Positions 8,120 to 15,490 of a DNA stretch of 64,000 nucleotides are shown one piece after another. The DNA is from Hydrogenophilales bacterium. Its GTDB lineage: Bacteria; Pseudomonadota; Gammaproteobacteria; Burkholderiales; Thiobacillaceae. A program made the translations under genes and the position numbers. How positions within the stretch are numbered: position 1 is the stretch's first letter; the number at the start of each line of letters is the position of its first letter. Below the pieces are notes generated by a model. It was not told where the DNA came from, did not search any database, and saw only the letters and a program-made list of their open reading frames with translations. The stretch spans positions 62,001 to 126,000 of the forward strand of contig JADJYY010000005.1 of assembly GCA_016719465.1 (NCBI GenBank). The letters are read 5' to 3'.

Positions 8120-9431
8120 GACGCTGTTCGCGCTGTTATTCGCCTTGCTGGTTTCGCCCGCGGTCTGGGCCGGCCTCAACATCCAGCACTGGACCACGCC
8201 CCAGGGCGCCCGGGTCTATTTCGTCGAGAACCACGACCTGCCCATGCTGGACGTGAGCGTGGATTTCTCCGCCGGCGGCGCCCGGGACAGCAGACAGAAA
8301 TCCGGCCTGGCCAACCTGACCCGCCATGTCATGGGGCTGGGCGCGGGCGACTATTCCGAACGGGACATCGCCGAGAAACTGGCGGATGTGGGTGCCGTGA
8401 TGTCGGGCCGGCTGGACGCGGACCGGGCCGGCTTTTCGCTGCGTACCCTGTCCGGCAAGGCGGAGCGGGGCCAGGCCCTGTCCCTGCTCGGCGCCATTCT
8501 TTCCGCGCCCCGCTTCGATGCGGCCATCCTGGAACGGGAAAAAGCCCGGGTCATCGCCGGCCTGGAGGAGGCCGCCACCAAGCCGGAAACCATCGGCGCC
8601 AAGGCCTTCCAGACGGCGCTGTACGGGGATCATCCCTATGCCCTGGACGAAAGCGGCGAGGTGGACAGCGTGCGCGGCCTGAGCCGGGACGATCTGGTCG
8701 CATTCCATCGCGACCATTACCGGGCGAAGAACATGGTGGTGGCCCTGATGGGTGACATTTCCCGTCAGGAAGCGGAACAGCTGGCGGCCGAGCTGGCCGC
8801 CGGCCTGCCGCCCGGCGAGGCGCCGCCACCCATTCCCCCGGTCAGCCCGGCGGACCAGGGCATGGAGAGGGTCATCCCCCATCACGCCACCCAGAGCCAC
8901 CTGTTCATGGGCCTGCCGGGCCTGAAGCGGGAGGATCCGGACTACTTCGCCCTGTACGTGGGCAACTACGTCCTGGGTGGCGGCGGTTTCGATTCCCGTC
9001 TCACCGAATCCATCCGCCAGAAGAAGGGTCTGGCCTACAGCGTCTACAGCTACTTCATGCCCATGGAACAGATGGGGCCGTTCCAGATTGGCCTGCAGAC
9101 CCGGCGCGACGCCACCCGGGAAGCCGTGGACACGGCCCGGGCGGAACTGGCCCGCTTTCTGGAGGAAGGCCCCAGCGAAGCGGAACTGGCCCAGGCCAGG
9201 AACAACCTGATCGGCGGCTTCCCCCTGCGCATCGACAGCAACAAGAAGATTCTCGAGTACCTGGCCGTGATCGGCTTCTACCGCCTGCCCCTGGACTGGC
9301 TGGATACCTACTCGGCCAAGGTGGACGCGGTGACCCGCGACGACATCCTGCGCGCCTTTCGCGCGCGGGTGCGGCCGGAGGCCATGATGACCGTGATCGT
9401 CGGCGGGCAGCTTGAAAGCCCGGCAAAGTAA
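8109..9431 (+). CDS. M16-family protein lacking the zinc motif, probable partner subunit
   Basis: A 440-aa secreted M16 homologue with signal peptide MSAKTLFALLFALLVSPAVWA. At the place where HxxEH should stand it reads LTRHVMGLG, so the Glu base and second His are absent and it should be proteolytically inactive. The rest keeps the family fold, including the R/Y segment near the C-terminal domain (LTESIRQKKGLAYSVYSY), used to bind substrate in active pairs. It overlaps the upstream catalytic gene by 11 nt. The most likely role is the non-catalytic half of a heterodimer. Confidence 0.9.
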   Translation: MSAKTLFALLFALLVSPAVWAGLNIQHWTTPQGARVYFVENHDLPMLDVSVDFSAGGARDSRQKSGLANLTRHVMGLGAGDYSERDIAEKLADVGAVMSGRLDADRAGFSLRTLSGKAERGQALSLLGAILSAPRFDAAILEREKARVIAGLEEAATKPETIGAKAFQTALYGDHPYALDESGEVDSVRGLSRDDLVAFHRDHYRAKNMVVALMGDISRQEAEQLAAELAAGLPPGEAPPPIPPVSPADQGMERVIPHHATQSHLFMGLPGLKREDPDYFALYVGNYVLGGGGFDSRLTESIRQKKGLAYSVYSYFMPMEQMGPFQIGLQTRRDATREAVDTARAELARFLEEGPSEAELAQARNNLIGGFPLRIDSNKKILEYLAVIGFYRLPLDWLDTYSAKVDAVTRDDILRAFRARVRPEAMMTVIVGGQLESPAK

Positions 9432-9966
9432 CTCGGTGCGCATCATCGGCGGCGAATTCCGCCGCCGGATCCTGCGCTTTCCCGATCAGCCCGGCCTGCG
9501 CCCCACGCCGGACCGGGTGCGGGAAACCCTGTTCAACTGGCTCGGCCAGGACCTGGCGGGATGGGCTTGCCTGGACGCCTTCGCCGGCAGCGGCGCCCTG
9601 GGCTTCGAGGCGGCGTCCCGGGGCGCGCGGCGGGTACTGATGCTGGAACGGGACGGCCGGGCCGTTGCCGGCCTGCGCGCCCAGGCCCGGGCGCTGGGCG
9701 CCACCAGCGTGGAGGTCCGGCAAATGGATGCCCTGGCGTTCCTGGCCGGCGCTGGCGAAAACTTCGATCTGATCCTGCTCGACCCGCCATTCGACGGGGA
9801 TTCGCTGATGCCCGCCCTGCAACGCGCGGCGACACGGCTCAATCCCGGCGGTAAAATCTACGCCGAATCTCCCGCGCCGCTTGTCGCGACAGGCTACGAA
9901 ATCCTGCGCCAGGGCCGGGCCGGTCTTTCCCACTTCTGCCTGCTGGAGCCAGTTTGCACCGCGTGA
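9412..9966 (+). CDS. rsmD: 16S rRNA (guanine966-N2)-methyltransferase RsmD
   Basis: RsmD methylates G966 of 16S rRNA using S-adenosylmethionine. The 184-aa frame shows RIIGGEFRRR near the N-terminus, the SAM-binding loop LDAFAGSGALGFEAASRGA and the catalytic motif DPPF (in LILLDPPFDG). Two starts are possible: TTG at 9412, inside the end of the M16 gene, or GTG at 9436, just before RIIGGEF. Neither has a strong ribosome-binding site. It overlaps the coaD start by 13 nt, the usual rsmD-coaD pairing. Confidence 0.93.
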   Translation: MKARQSNSVRIIGGEFRRRILRFPDQPGLRPTPDRVRETLFNWLGQDLAGWACLDAFAGSGALGFEAASRGARRVLMLERDGRAVAGLRAQARALGATSVEVRQMDALAFLAGAGENFDLILLDPPFDGDSLMPALQRAATRLNPGGKIYAESPAPLVATGYEILRQGRAGLSHFCLLEPVCTA

Positions 9967-10442
9967 TCGTCTATCCGGGAACCTTCGATCCGCTGACCCG
10001 GGGACACGAGGATATCGTGCGCCGTGCCCTCAACCTGTTCGACGAGGTGGTGGTGGGGGTGGCGACCAACGCCCCCAAGCAGCCCTGTTTCACGCTCGAG
10101 GAGCGGGTGGAGATTGCCCGTTGCGTGCTGGGCGGCTTGCCCGGGGTGCGGGTGGTGCCCTTCTCCGGGCTGCTGGTGGACTTCGTTCGCTCCCAGGGCG
10201 CCAACATGGTGCTGCGCGGGTTGCGGGCGGTGTCGGATTTCGAGTACGAGTTCCAGCTGGCGGGCATGAACCGCCGCCTGGATCCCACGCTGGAGACGGT
10301 TTTTCTCACGCCGGCGGAACAACACATGTTCGTTTCCGCCAGCATGGTGCGCGAGCTGGCGCGCTTGGGCGGAGACGCGAGTCCTTTCGTGCATCCGCTG
10401 GTGGCCGCGCGCCTGGCGGACCGATTTGCTCAACATGACTGA
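9954..10442 (+). CDS. coaD: phosphopantetheine adenylyltransferase CoaD
   Basis: CoaD converts 4'-phosphopantetheine and ATP to dephospho-CoA, the penultimate step of coenzyme A synthesis. The start is TTG 9954, placed by GGAG at 9945-9948. The N-terminus RVIVYPGTFDPLTRGHEDI holds the nucleotidyltransferase T-x-G-H motif. Further landmarks are VLRGLRAVSDFEYE and the ISST-like loop region VSASMVREL. The length of 162 aa matches the family. It is translationally coupled to rsmD. Confidence 0.96.
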   Translation: MHRVIVYPGTFDPLTRGHEDIVRRALNLFDEVVVGVATNAPKQPCFTLEERVEIARCVLGGLPGVRVVPFSGLLVDFVRSQGANMVLRGLRAVSDFEYEFQLAGMNRRLDPTLETVFLTPAEQHMFVSASMVRELARLGGDASPFVHPLVAARLADRFAQHD

Positions 10443-10456
10443 AAAGGAAAATAACC

Positions 10457-10708
10457 ATGGCTCTGATGATCACAGACGAATGCATCAATTGCGATGTGTG
10501 CGAACCGGAATGCCCCAACGGGGCCATCACCCAGGGTGAGGATATCTACATCATCGATCCCAACAAGTGCACCGAATGCGTGGGCCATTTCGATACACCC
10601 CAGTGCCGGGAAGTCTGCCCGGTGGATTGCATCCCGGTGAACCCGAATTATGTGGAGGACAAGGATCAGCTCTTCGCCAAGTACCAGAAGCTCACCGGCG
10701 AGAAATGA
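10457..10708 (+). CDS. YfhL-type 2[4Fe-4S] ferredoxin
   Basis: An 83-aa bacterial-type ferredoxin, a cytoplasmic electron carrier. The first cluster motif is CINCDVCEPECP and the second is CTECVGHFDTPQCREVCP, with a longer loop between the first two and last two cysteines. That is the hallmark of the YfhL/Alvin ferredoxin group. AAAAGGAAAA precedes ATG 10457 and the gene sits 14 nt after coaD, an arrangement common in betaproteobacteria. The redox partner is not evident here. Confidence 0.93.
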   Translation: MALMITDECINCDVCEPECPNGAITQGEDIYIIDPNKCTECVGHFDTPQCREVCPVDCIPVNPNYVEDKDQLFAKYQKLTGEK

Positions 10709-10742
10709 TCGTTCTTCCGGCCATGACGAGTGGTGAAACGGC

Positions 10743-12062
10743 TTACCCCTCTTGCCGCTGTATTTCCAGGCGCTTCATTTTTTCCCAGAGGGTTTTGCGG
10801 CTGATATTCAACAACCTGGCGGTGTCCTGCACGCGCCATTCGTTGGCTTCCAGCGCCCGCAGGATGTAGTCGCGTTCCTGATGGGCGAGCCAGTCGCCCA
10901 GGGCCAGATCGGGCGTGTCGCCGGCGACGGACGTGGTTTCCTCGAACAGGAGTTCGGGGGGAATGACCGGCTGCCGCGCGAGAATCCGGGCGCGTTCCAT
11001 GACATGCAGCAGTTGACGCACATTTCCCGGCCAGGGGTGGGTCAACAGCAGGCGTTCGGCGGCGGGGGAGAGCATGTGTGGCGGCTCGTTGGGGCCGGCC
11101 GACCGGGCCAGGTAGTGGCGCGCCAGCCACAGGATGTCCTCGTGCCGCTCGCGCAGGGGCGGCACCCGGACCTGGATGACGTGGATGCGGAAATACAGGT
11201 CTTCCCGGAATAGGCCGCGTTCCACCTTCACCTTGAGATCCTCGTGGGTGGCCGCCATCAGCCGGAAACCGACCGGGATGTCGGCGGCGCCGCCCAGCCG
11301 GCGAATCCGGCGGGTCTGCAGGGCGCGCAGCAGCTTGATCTGCATGGCGGCGGGCATGTCGCCGATTTCGTCGAGGAACAGGGTGCCGCCATCGGCTTGT
11401 TCCAGCAGCCCCGGTTTGGCGTTCGCGGCGCCGGTATAGGCGCCTTTTTCATAGCCGAACAGTTCGGCTTCCATCAGGGCTTCCGGCATGGCGCCGCAAT
11501 TGATCGCCACGAAGGCCCGGGCGTCGCGATGGCTGAGGGTGTGCAGCCGCAGCGCGACCACTTCCTTGCCGACCCCCGATTCACCGGTGATGAGCACGGA
11601 GGTGTCGCTCGCGGCCAGGCGATGCAGCAGTTCCTCGATCCCGCGCATGGCCGGCGAGATGCCCAGGGAATGGTCCGGGTCGGCATCGGTTTCCCGATGC
11701 GCTTCCAGGGCTCTCAGTTTCGCCAGCAGCAGTTCCGGCTCGAAGGGCTTGGCCAGGTAATCCACCGCGCCCAGCTTCATCAGCCGCACGGCCTGATCGA
11801 CCGTGCCATGGCCGGTCATGAAGATGAACGGGGGCAGGTTCGCGCCCTCGTCCAGCAAGGTGGTGTAGAGGGTCTCTCCGCTGATGTGGGGCAGGAGGAT
11901 GTCGCTCACCACCATGTCGTAGGGCGTCTTGCGCAAGGCGGCCAGGGCGCCGCGGCCCGACTTGAACCAGTCGCAGGCGTAGCCTTCCAGTTCGAGGCGC
12001 AGGGCCAGGGGCCCGCCCATGATTTCGTCGTCCTCGATCAGACAGAGGCGCTTGGCTGCCAT
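10743..12062 (-). CDS. NtrC-family sigma-54-dependent response regulator
   Basis: A 439-aa three-domain activator. The receiver domain (about 1-120) has the acidic pair in LIEDDE, the phosphoacceptor Asp in VVSDILLP, Thr in MTGHG and Lys in AKPFEP. The AAA+ domain has Walker A GESGVGKE, the sigma-54 contact loop as GAYTGA, Walker B GGTLFLDEIGDM and the R-finger region LFREDLYFRI. The C-terminus is a Fis-type helix-turn-helix (VQDTARLLNISRKTLWEKMK). It overlaps the kinase gene by 25 nt. The likely target is the sigma-54 promoter at 14548-14563, with the GTTAC-N6-GTAAC sites upstream as its enhancers. That link is inferred from position and architecture. Confidence 0.93.
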   Translation of the reverse strand: MAAKRLCLIEDDEIMGGPLALRLELEGYACDWFKSGRGALAALRKTPYDMVVSDILLPHISGETLYTTLLDEGANLPPFIFMTGHGTVDQAVRLMKLGAVDYLAKPFEPELLLAKLRALEAHRETDADPDHSLGISPAMRGIEELLHRLAASDTSVLITGESGVGKEVVALRLHTLSHRDARAFVAINCGAMPEALMEAELFGYEKGAYTGAANAKPGLLEQADGGTLFLDEIGDMPAAMQIKLLRALQTRRIRRLGGAADIPVGFRLMAATHEDLKVKVERGLFREDLYFRIHVIQVRVPPLRERHEDILWLARHYLARSAGPNEPPHMLSPAAERLLLTHPWPGNVRQLLHVMERARILARQPVIPPELLFEETTSVAGDTPDLALGDWLAHQERDYILRALEANEWRVQDTARLLNISRKTLWEKMKRLEIQRQEG

Positions 12063-13507
12063 GCGCAGTCCCCCTTGGGTAATTCGACGCTGAAACGGGT
12101 GCGGCCGTCGCGGCTTTCCACGTGGATGCCGCCGCCCAGTTGCTCGACGATCTGATGGGTCACCCAGAGGCCCAGGCCATGACCCTCCTCGTTCAGGCCG
12201 GTGAAGGGCTCGAACAGGTTTTTCATCAATTCGTCCGGGATGACGGCGCCATCGTTTTCGATTTCCAGCTTCAGCCCGGCCTCAGAACCGACGCACCGCA
12301 CGAGGACATGGCCGCCCACGCCCGCGGCCTGGAGCGCATTGAGCACCAGATTGATGAGCACCTGGCGCACCAGGGTCGCGGGCAGTCCGCTGGCATCTCC
12401 CGCCCGGTTGTCCCAGGTCCACTCCACATCGCGCTTTTTCGCCTCCTGGGCCAGCAGGGTGCGCACGTCGTCGATGTCCTGGGCGGCGAGGGGGCGGCTC
12501 CTGGCCTTGGTTTCCACCAGCAGCGCCGCGACGATGTCGCGGATCTGGGCCAGGCCGCGCTCCAGGTAGGGCAGGAAGCGGTCCAGCACGGGGTCGGGCG
12601 CGGCGTGAAGCTTGACGGTGTCCAGGGAGGTCATCAGCCCGCCCAGGGGGTTGTTGATCTCGTGGGCGATGCCGGCGGCCAGGCGGCCCAGGGCGGCCAG
12701 GCGGTCGGCTTTCACCATGCGCTGTTCCAGGGTGGCTTTTTCCGCCATCTCCGCGTGCATGCGGTTGTAGGCCTGGAACAGGCGGCCCAGCTCGTCGCGA
12801 TAGGGATAGTCGTCGCTGGGCGAACTCTCCGGATCGAGCTTGCCCAATTCGTCCATGCGCTCCGCAAGGCGCTCGACCGGGACGGCCATGCGCCGGCCCC
12901 AGTACCAGTTGATGGGCAGCAGCACGGACAGCACCAGCCCGGTGATGAGCAGGGCGCGCCAGGCCAGTTCCCGGAAGCGTGGCCAGTAGAAGCCCGCCGG
13001 GTGCACCAGCACCAGATGGCCGATGTCGACATCATCCGAAATCATGGGCAGGGCGAGCAGGATGACCCCCTCGTCTTCCGTCGAGATGGCCATGGTTTTC
13101 GGCGCCGCGCGCAGCTTTTCGTCCAACCGCGCGTAGGCCTGGCCTAAGCGGGCCATCGGCGTTCGCATCGGCCAGCTATCCGGCTGGCTGGACACGAAAA
13201 CCTCATGCCTGGCATCCAGCAGGATCAGTCCCTCGGCGCGAAACGAGCCGGGCGGTGAGCCCGCCGAAAAGGGCGCCTTGACGATTTCGTAGGCGCGCCA
13301 GACGTCGTCGTGCAGCATGGGCGCGTACAAGGTCTTGACCAGGACGCGGCCGAGATTGTCGGAATTGGCCAGCATGTCCCGCTTCAGGTCGTCATGGGCC
13401 TGGAGCATGAAGGAGAGGGTCAACGTCAGGGCGACGACGGCGATGAGGACACTCCCCCACAGGGGGATCTTGTAGCGGAAGCTGAGATCAAATACCCGCG
13501 CCATCAT
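12038..13507 (-). CDS. membrane sensor histidine kinase of a PhnD-linked two-component system
   Basis: A kinase of about 489 aa from ATG 13507 (MMARVFDLSF). A first membrane segment (PLWGSVLIAVVALTLTLSFM) and a second near residue 170-190 (LLITGLVLSVLLPINWYWG) flank a periplasmic sensor domain of about 130 residues. Then come a HAMP-like linker, the dimerisation/phosphoacceptor box GIAHEINNPLGGL, the N box (LINLVLNALQAAG) and the G box (GHGLGLWVTHQIVEQLGG). Its start overlaps the end of the PhnD-like gene and its end overlaps the regulator, so all three are one operon. By analogy with TorT/TorS-type systems the binding protein may deliver the signal to the sensor domain. This is inference. 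Confidence 0.92.
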   Translation of the reverse strand: MMARVFDLSFRYKIPLWGSVLIAVVALTLTLSFMLQAHDDLKRDMLANSDNLGRVLVKTLYAPMLHDDVWRAYEIVKAPFSAGSPPGSFRAEGLILLDARHEVFVSSQPDSWPMRTPMARLGQAYARLDEKLRAAPKTMAISTEDEGVILLALPMISDDVDIGHLVLVHPAGFYWPRFRELAWRALLITGLVLSVLLPINWYWGRRMAVPVERLAERMDELGKLDPESSPSDDYPYRDELGRLFQAYNRMHAEMAEKATLEQRMVKADRLAALGRLAAGIAHEINNPLGGLMTSLDTVKLHAAPDPVLDRFLPYLERGLAQIRDIVAALLVETKARSRPLAAQDIDDVRTLLAQEAKKRDVEWTWDNRAGDASGLPATLVRQVLINLVLNALQAAGVGGHVLVRCVGSEAGLKLEIENDGAVIPDELMKNLFEPFTGLNEEGHGLGLWVTHQIVEQLGGGIHVESRDGRTRFSVELPKGDCAWQPSASV

Positions 13508-14345
13508 CCTGCCTGCCCGCCTGGCGCGCCATGGACTCCACCTCGGCATACAAGTCCGGTTTTGCCGGAATGAAACCGTTGATGTGCAGATCGGCCAGAA
13601 TCTCCCGGCCTTGCACGTCCCGTTCCATTTCCATCAGTACCCGGCGCAGGCTCTGGAAGGTCTTTTCCGGAAACGCCTTCAGGGTGACGAGGGGCGGGAA
13701 ACCGAATTCGCGGGAACGGCTGACGATGCGAGTCCCTCCGGTAACGCGGGGCTCCTCACGCGCCAGCGCGTCCCAGACATAGCTTTCCACCGCCGCGCCA
13801 TCGGCCAGATGCTGGGCCACCGCTTCGATGGCCTTGCGGTGGGACCAGGTGAAGAAGGTGCGCCCGAAGAAGGATTTCGGCGATTTCCCCAGTGCCGCCA
13901 ACTCATGGCGCGGAAAAAGATAGCCGGTATGGGAATAGGGATCGGCATAGGCGAAGATCTTGCCCTCCAGATCGGCGAGGGAGCGGGTGCGCTTGTCGCG
14001 GGCGGGCACGATCAGGTAGGAGCGGTAATACGGCCGTCCGTCTTTCAAGGGCGTGACCAGCAAGCGCACGTGGGGCTTCATCAGCACGTAGGGATAGTCG
14101 GAAAGCCAGGCCACGTCCAGACGCCGCTGCTTGATCAGATCCATGGTGTCGCTGTAGCTGTCGCGCAGGACGAAACTCACCGGGACGCCCAGGCGCGGCT
14201 CCAGGTAGGCCTTCCATCGGGCCAGCAGGGCATGGCGTTCATGCAGCAGGGTCGGCGTCAGGCCGATGCGCAGGGGCTGCGGATCGGCGTGGGCCAATGG
14301 CGAAAACAGCAGCGCGCCCAGGGCAATGAATTCACGTCGCTCCAT
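13488..14345 (-). CDS. PhnD-like periplasmic substrate-binding protein, putative sensor input
   Basis: A 285-aa PhnD/SsuA-like solute-binding protein. The N-terminus MERREFIALGALLFSPLAHA has a twin-arginine-like RRxF before a hydrophobic stretch and an AHA cleavage site. The mature part has the family layout: LRIGLTP, RLGVPVSFVLRDSYSDTMDL, RRLDVAWLSDYPYVLM and GKIFAYADPYSHTGYLFP. No ABC permease or ATPase accompanies it; instead it leads an operon with a kinase and a sigma-54 regulator. I therefore read it as a ligand sensor rather than an importer subunit. The ligand is unknown. One of three GTTAC-N6-GTAAC sites lies 30 nt upstream of the start, so autoregulation is possible. Confidence 0.88.
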   Translation of the reverse strand: MERREFIALGALLFSPLAHADPQPLRIGLTPTLLHERHALLARWKAYLEPRLGVPVSFVLRDSYSDTMDLIKQRRLDVAWLSDYPYVLMKPHVRLLVTPLKDGRPYYRSYLIVPARDKRTRSLADLEGKIFAYADPYSHTGYLFPRHELAALGKSPKSFFGRTFFTWSHRKAIEAVAQHLADGAAVESYVWDALAREEPRVTGGTRIVSRSREFGFPPLVTLKAFPEKTFQSLRRVLMEMERDVQGREILADLHINGFIPAKPDLYAEVESMARQAGRQDDGAGI

Positions 14346-14374
14346 CCGGTTCCCTCGGTTGATGCCACAAGATT

Positions 14375-14390
14375 GTTACGAGATTGTAAC
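14375..14390. promoter_or_regulatory. GTTAC-N6-GTAAC palindrome, site 1 of 3
   Basis: GTTAC at 14375-14379 and GTAAC at 14386-14390 are a perfect dyad with a 6-nt spacer. It is the most distal of three similar sites and the nearest to the divergent PhnD-like gene, so it could also affect that promoter. Confidence 0.75.
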
Positions 14391-14412
14391 GTCGTGATCT
14401 GTGGCGGGGCCA

Positions 14413-14436
14413 ATGGGTTACTTGCATGTAACCCAT
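14413..14436. promoter_or_regulatory. GTTAC-N6-GTAAC palindrome, site 2 of 3, extended arms
   Basis: The core GTTAC-TTGCAT-GTAAC lies at 14417-14432, and the symmetry extends to 9-bp arms (ATGGGTTAC and GTAACCCAT). Its centre is 42 bp from the centre of site 1, four helical turns. Confidence 0.8.
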
Positions 14437-14468
14437 TCATCGGGTTGATTGCCTAAGCCCAAACCTGT

Positions 14469-14484
14469 GTTACGCATGCGTGAC
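14469..14484. promoter_or_regulatory. GTTAC-N6-GTGAC near-palindrome, site 3 of 3
   Basis: GTTAC at 14469-14473 and GTGAC at 14480-14484 repeat the motif with one mismatch and the same spacer. Its centre is 52 bp from that of site 2, about five helical turns, and about 72 bp upstream of the -24 element of the sigma-54 promoter. Confidence 0.7.
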
Positions 14485-14547
14485 CACGCCCTCCAAGAGA
14501 AGACAAGCGTATTCAAAATACCATTTAAATACATCGGGATATATCCA

Positions 14548-14563
14548 TGGCACGGTTGTTGCA
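14548..14563 (+). promoter_or_regulatory. sigma-54 (RpoN) promoter of the Crp/Fnr-family gene
   Basis: TGGCACG at 14548-14554 and TTGCA at 14559-14563 match the sigma-54 consensus TGGCACG-N4-TTGCW at every defined position, with exactly 10 nt between the invariant GG and GC. The predicted transcript would start near 14574, 17 nt before the ATG at 14591. Longer in-frame starts, such as ATG 14480, are therefore excluded. Confidence 0.9.
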
Positions 14564-14590
14564 TGGGCTGGTTCGCACCGGAAACCCGCC

Positions 14591-15310
14591 ATGAATGCCA
14601 TTCCGCTTACACACACCCGAATCAGCGAAATCATCAACCGCCTGGATTATTTCCATGGGCTGGAAACGGAAACGCTGGATCAACTCGCGGCGGGCGCCCG
14701 GCAGATGGCGTTTCGCCGCGACGAACCGATATTTCACAAGGGCATGCCCGCCGATACCTTGCACATCGTCGTGAGCGGCCAGATCAAGGTGTTCCTGCCC
14801 CAGCCCAATACCGGCGAAAAAGTGGTCGCCCTGGTGGAGCGCGGCGAAAGCTTCGGCGTGGCGTCTCTCTGGCTGGGCGAGGCGCATCTGGCGGATGCGG
14901 TGGCCAACAAGGACAGCCACCTGCTGATCATCGACCGCCAGGCCCTCATGCGCCGCGCGCGCGTGGACTGCGTCCTGGCCGGCCGTTTGATGGATGCCCT
15001 GTCGCATCGGGTGAAGGACATGATGCGCAACCTGGAAAGCTGCACACCCAAGTCCGCGCAGCAACGCGTCGCCTGTTATCTCTGGCAACGCCGGCCGGCC
15101 GATGCTGGCCACCACTACGACGTTCTCCTCCCCACCACCAAACGGGAAGTGGCCACCAAGCTCAACCTGACCCAGGAGACCTTTTCCCGTGTGCTGCGTC
15201 AGATGGCGGAGGATGGATGCATCGAGGTCAAGGGCCGCCTTATCCGGGTATTGGCCGTCGCGCGTCTGGAAGGGCTGAATTCGGCCACAAGGGCGCTCCA
15301 GCCTGAATAA
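14591..15310 (+). CDS. Crp/Fnr-family transcriptional regulator under sigma-54 control
   Basis: A 239-aa regulator with an N-terminal cyclic-nucleotide-binding-type barrel (LHIVVSGQIKVFLPQ, VALVERGESFGVASLWLG), a long dimer helix near residues 115-145, and a C-terminal winged helix whose recognition part is TKREVATKLNLTQETFSRVL. The N-terminal cysteine cluster of oxygen-sensing Fnr is absent, so it is not a classical Fnr. A Dnr-like haem or other sensor is possible. The start at 14591 is fixed by GGAAA at 14580-14584 and by the promoter just upstream. The multihaem cytochrome gene follows on the same strand after 180 nt and is a plausible target. I see no clear TTGAT-N4-ATCAA box there. Confidence 0.92.
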   Translation: MNAIPLTHTRISEIINRLDYFHGLETETLDQLAAGARQMAFRRDEPIFHKGMPADTLHIVVSGQIKVFLPQPNTGEKVVALVERGESFGVASLWLGEAHLADAVANKDSHLLIIDRQALMRRARVDCVLAGRLMDALSHRVKDMMRNLESCTPKSAQQRVACYLWQRRPADAGHHYDVLLPTTKREVATKLNLTQETFSRVLRQMAEDGCIEVKGRLIRVLAVARLEGLNSATRALQPE

Positions 15311-15445
15311 TTCCTTACTAAATCACTCGGCAATTATGATCGAAGATAACTTTTATGTTCGCCACGCGGAGGGGACGGGGTGTTCGCGATTATCTTGAGT
15401 CGCCGCTTCGGTTCCTGATGATCCGCGGACCCGCAGTCCGTCCGA

Positions 15446-15461
15446 TGTCCTCCCGAGGACA
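15446..15461 (+). other. hairpin in the 5' leader of the cytochrome gene
   Basis: TGTCCTC (15446-15452) and GAGGACA (15455-15461) form a tight stem within a partly matching CCG/CGG context. It ends 17 nt before the AGAGGAG ribosome-binding site. It could stabilise the mRNA 5' end. There is no T tract directly after it. Confidence 0.35.
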
Positions 15462-15490
15462 GCCGGCTTTTCAACAAAGAGGAGAAACTC

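Noticed and set aside
14480..14590. Upstream extension of the Crp/Fnr gene from ATG 14480
   Set aside because: The extension would include the sigma-54 promoter and part of the third operator site. The ATG at 14591 has a ribosome-binding site and lies just after the predicted transcription start.
15311..15490. Fnr/Crp-type operator upstream of the cytochrome gene
   Set aside because: No TTGAT-N4-ATCAA or close variant is present. AAGATAA (15343-15349) and TTATCTT (15390-15396) are complementary but 40 nt apart, which does not fit such a regulator site.
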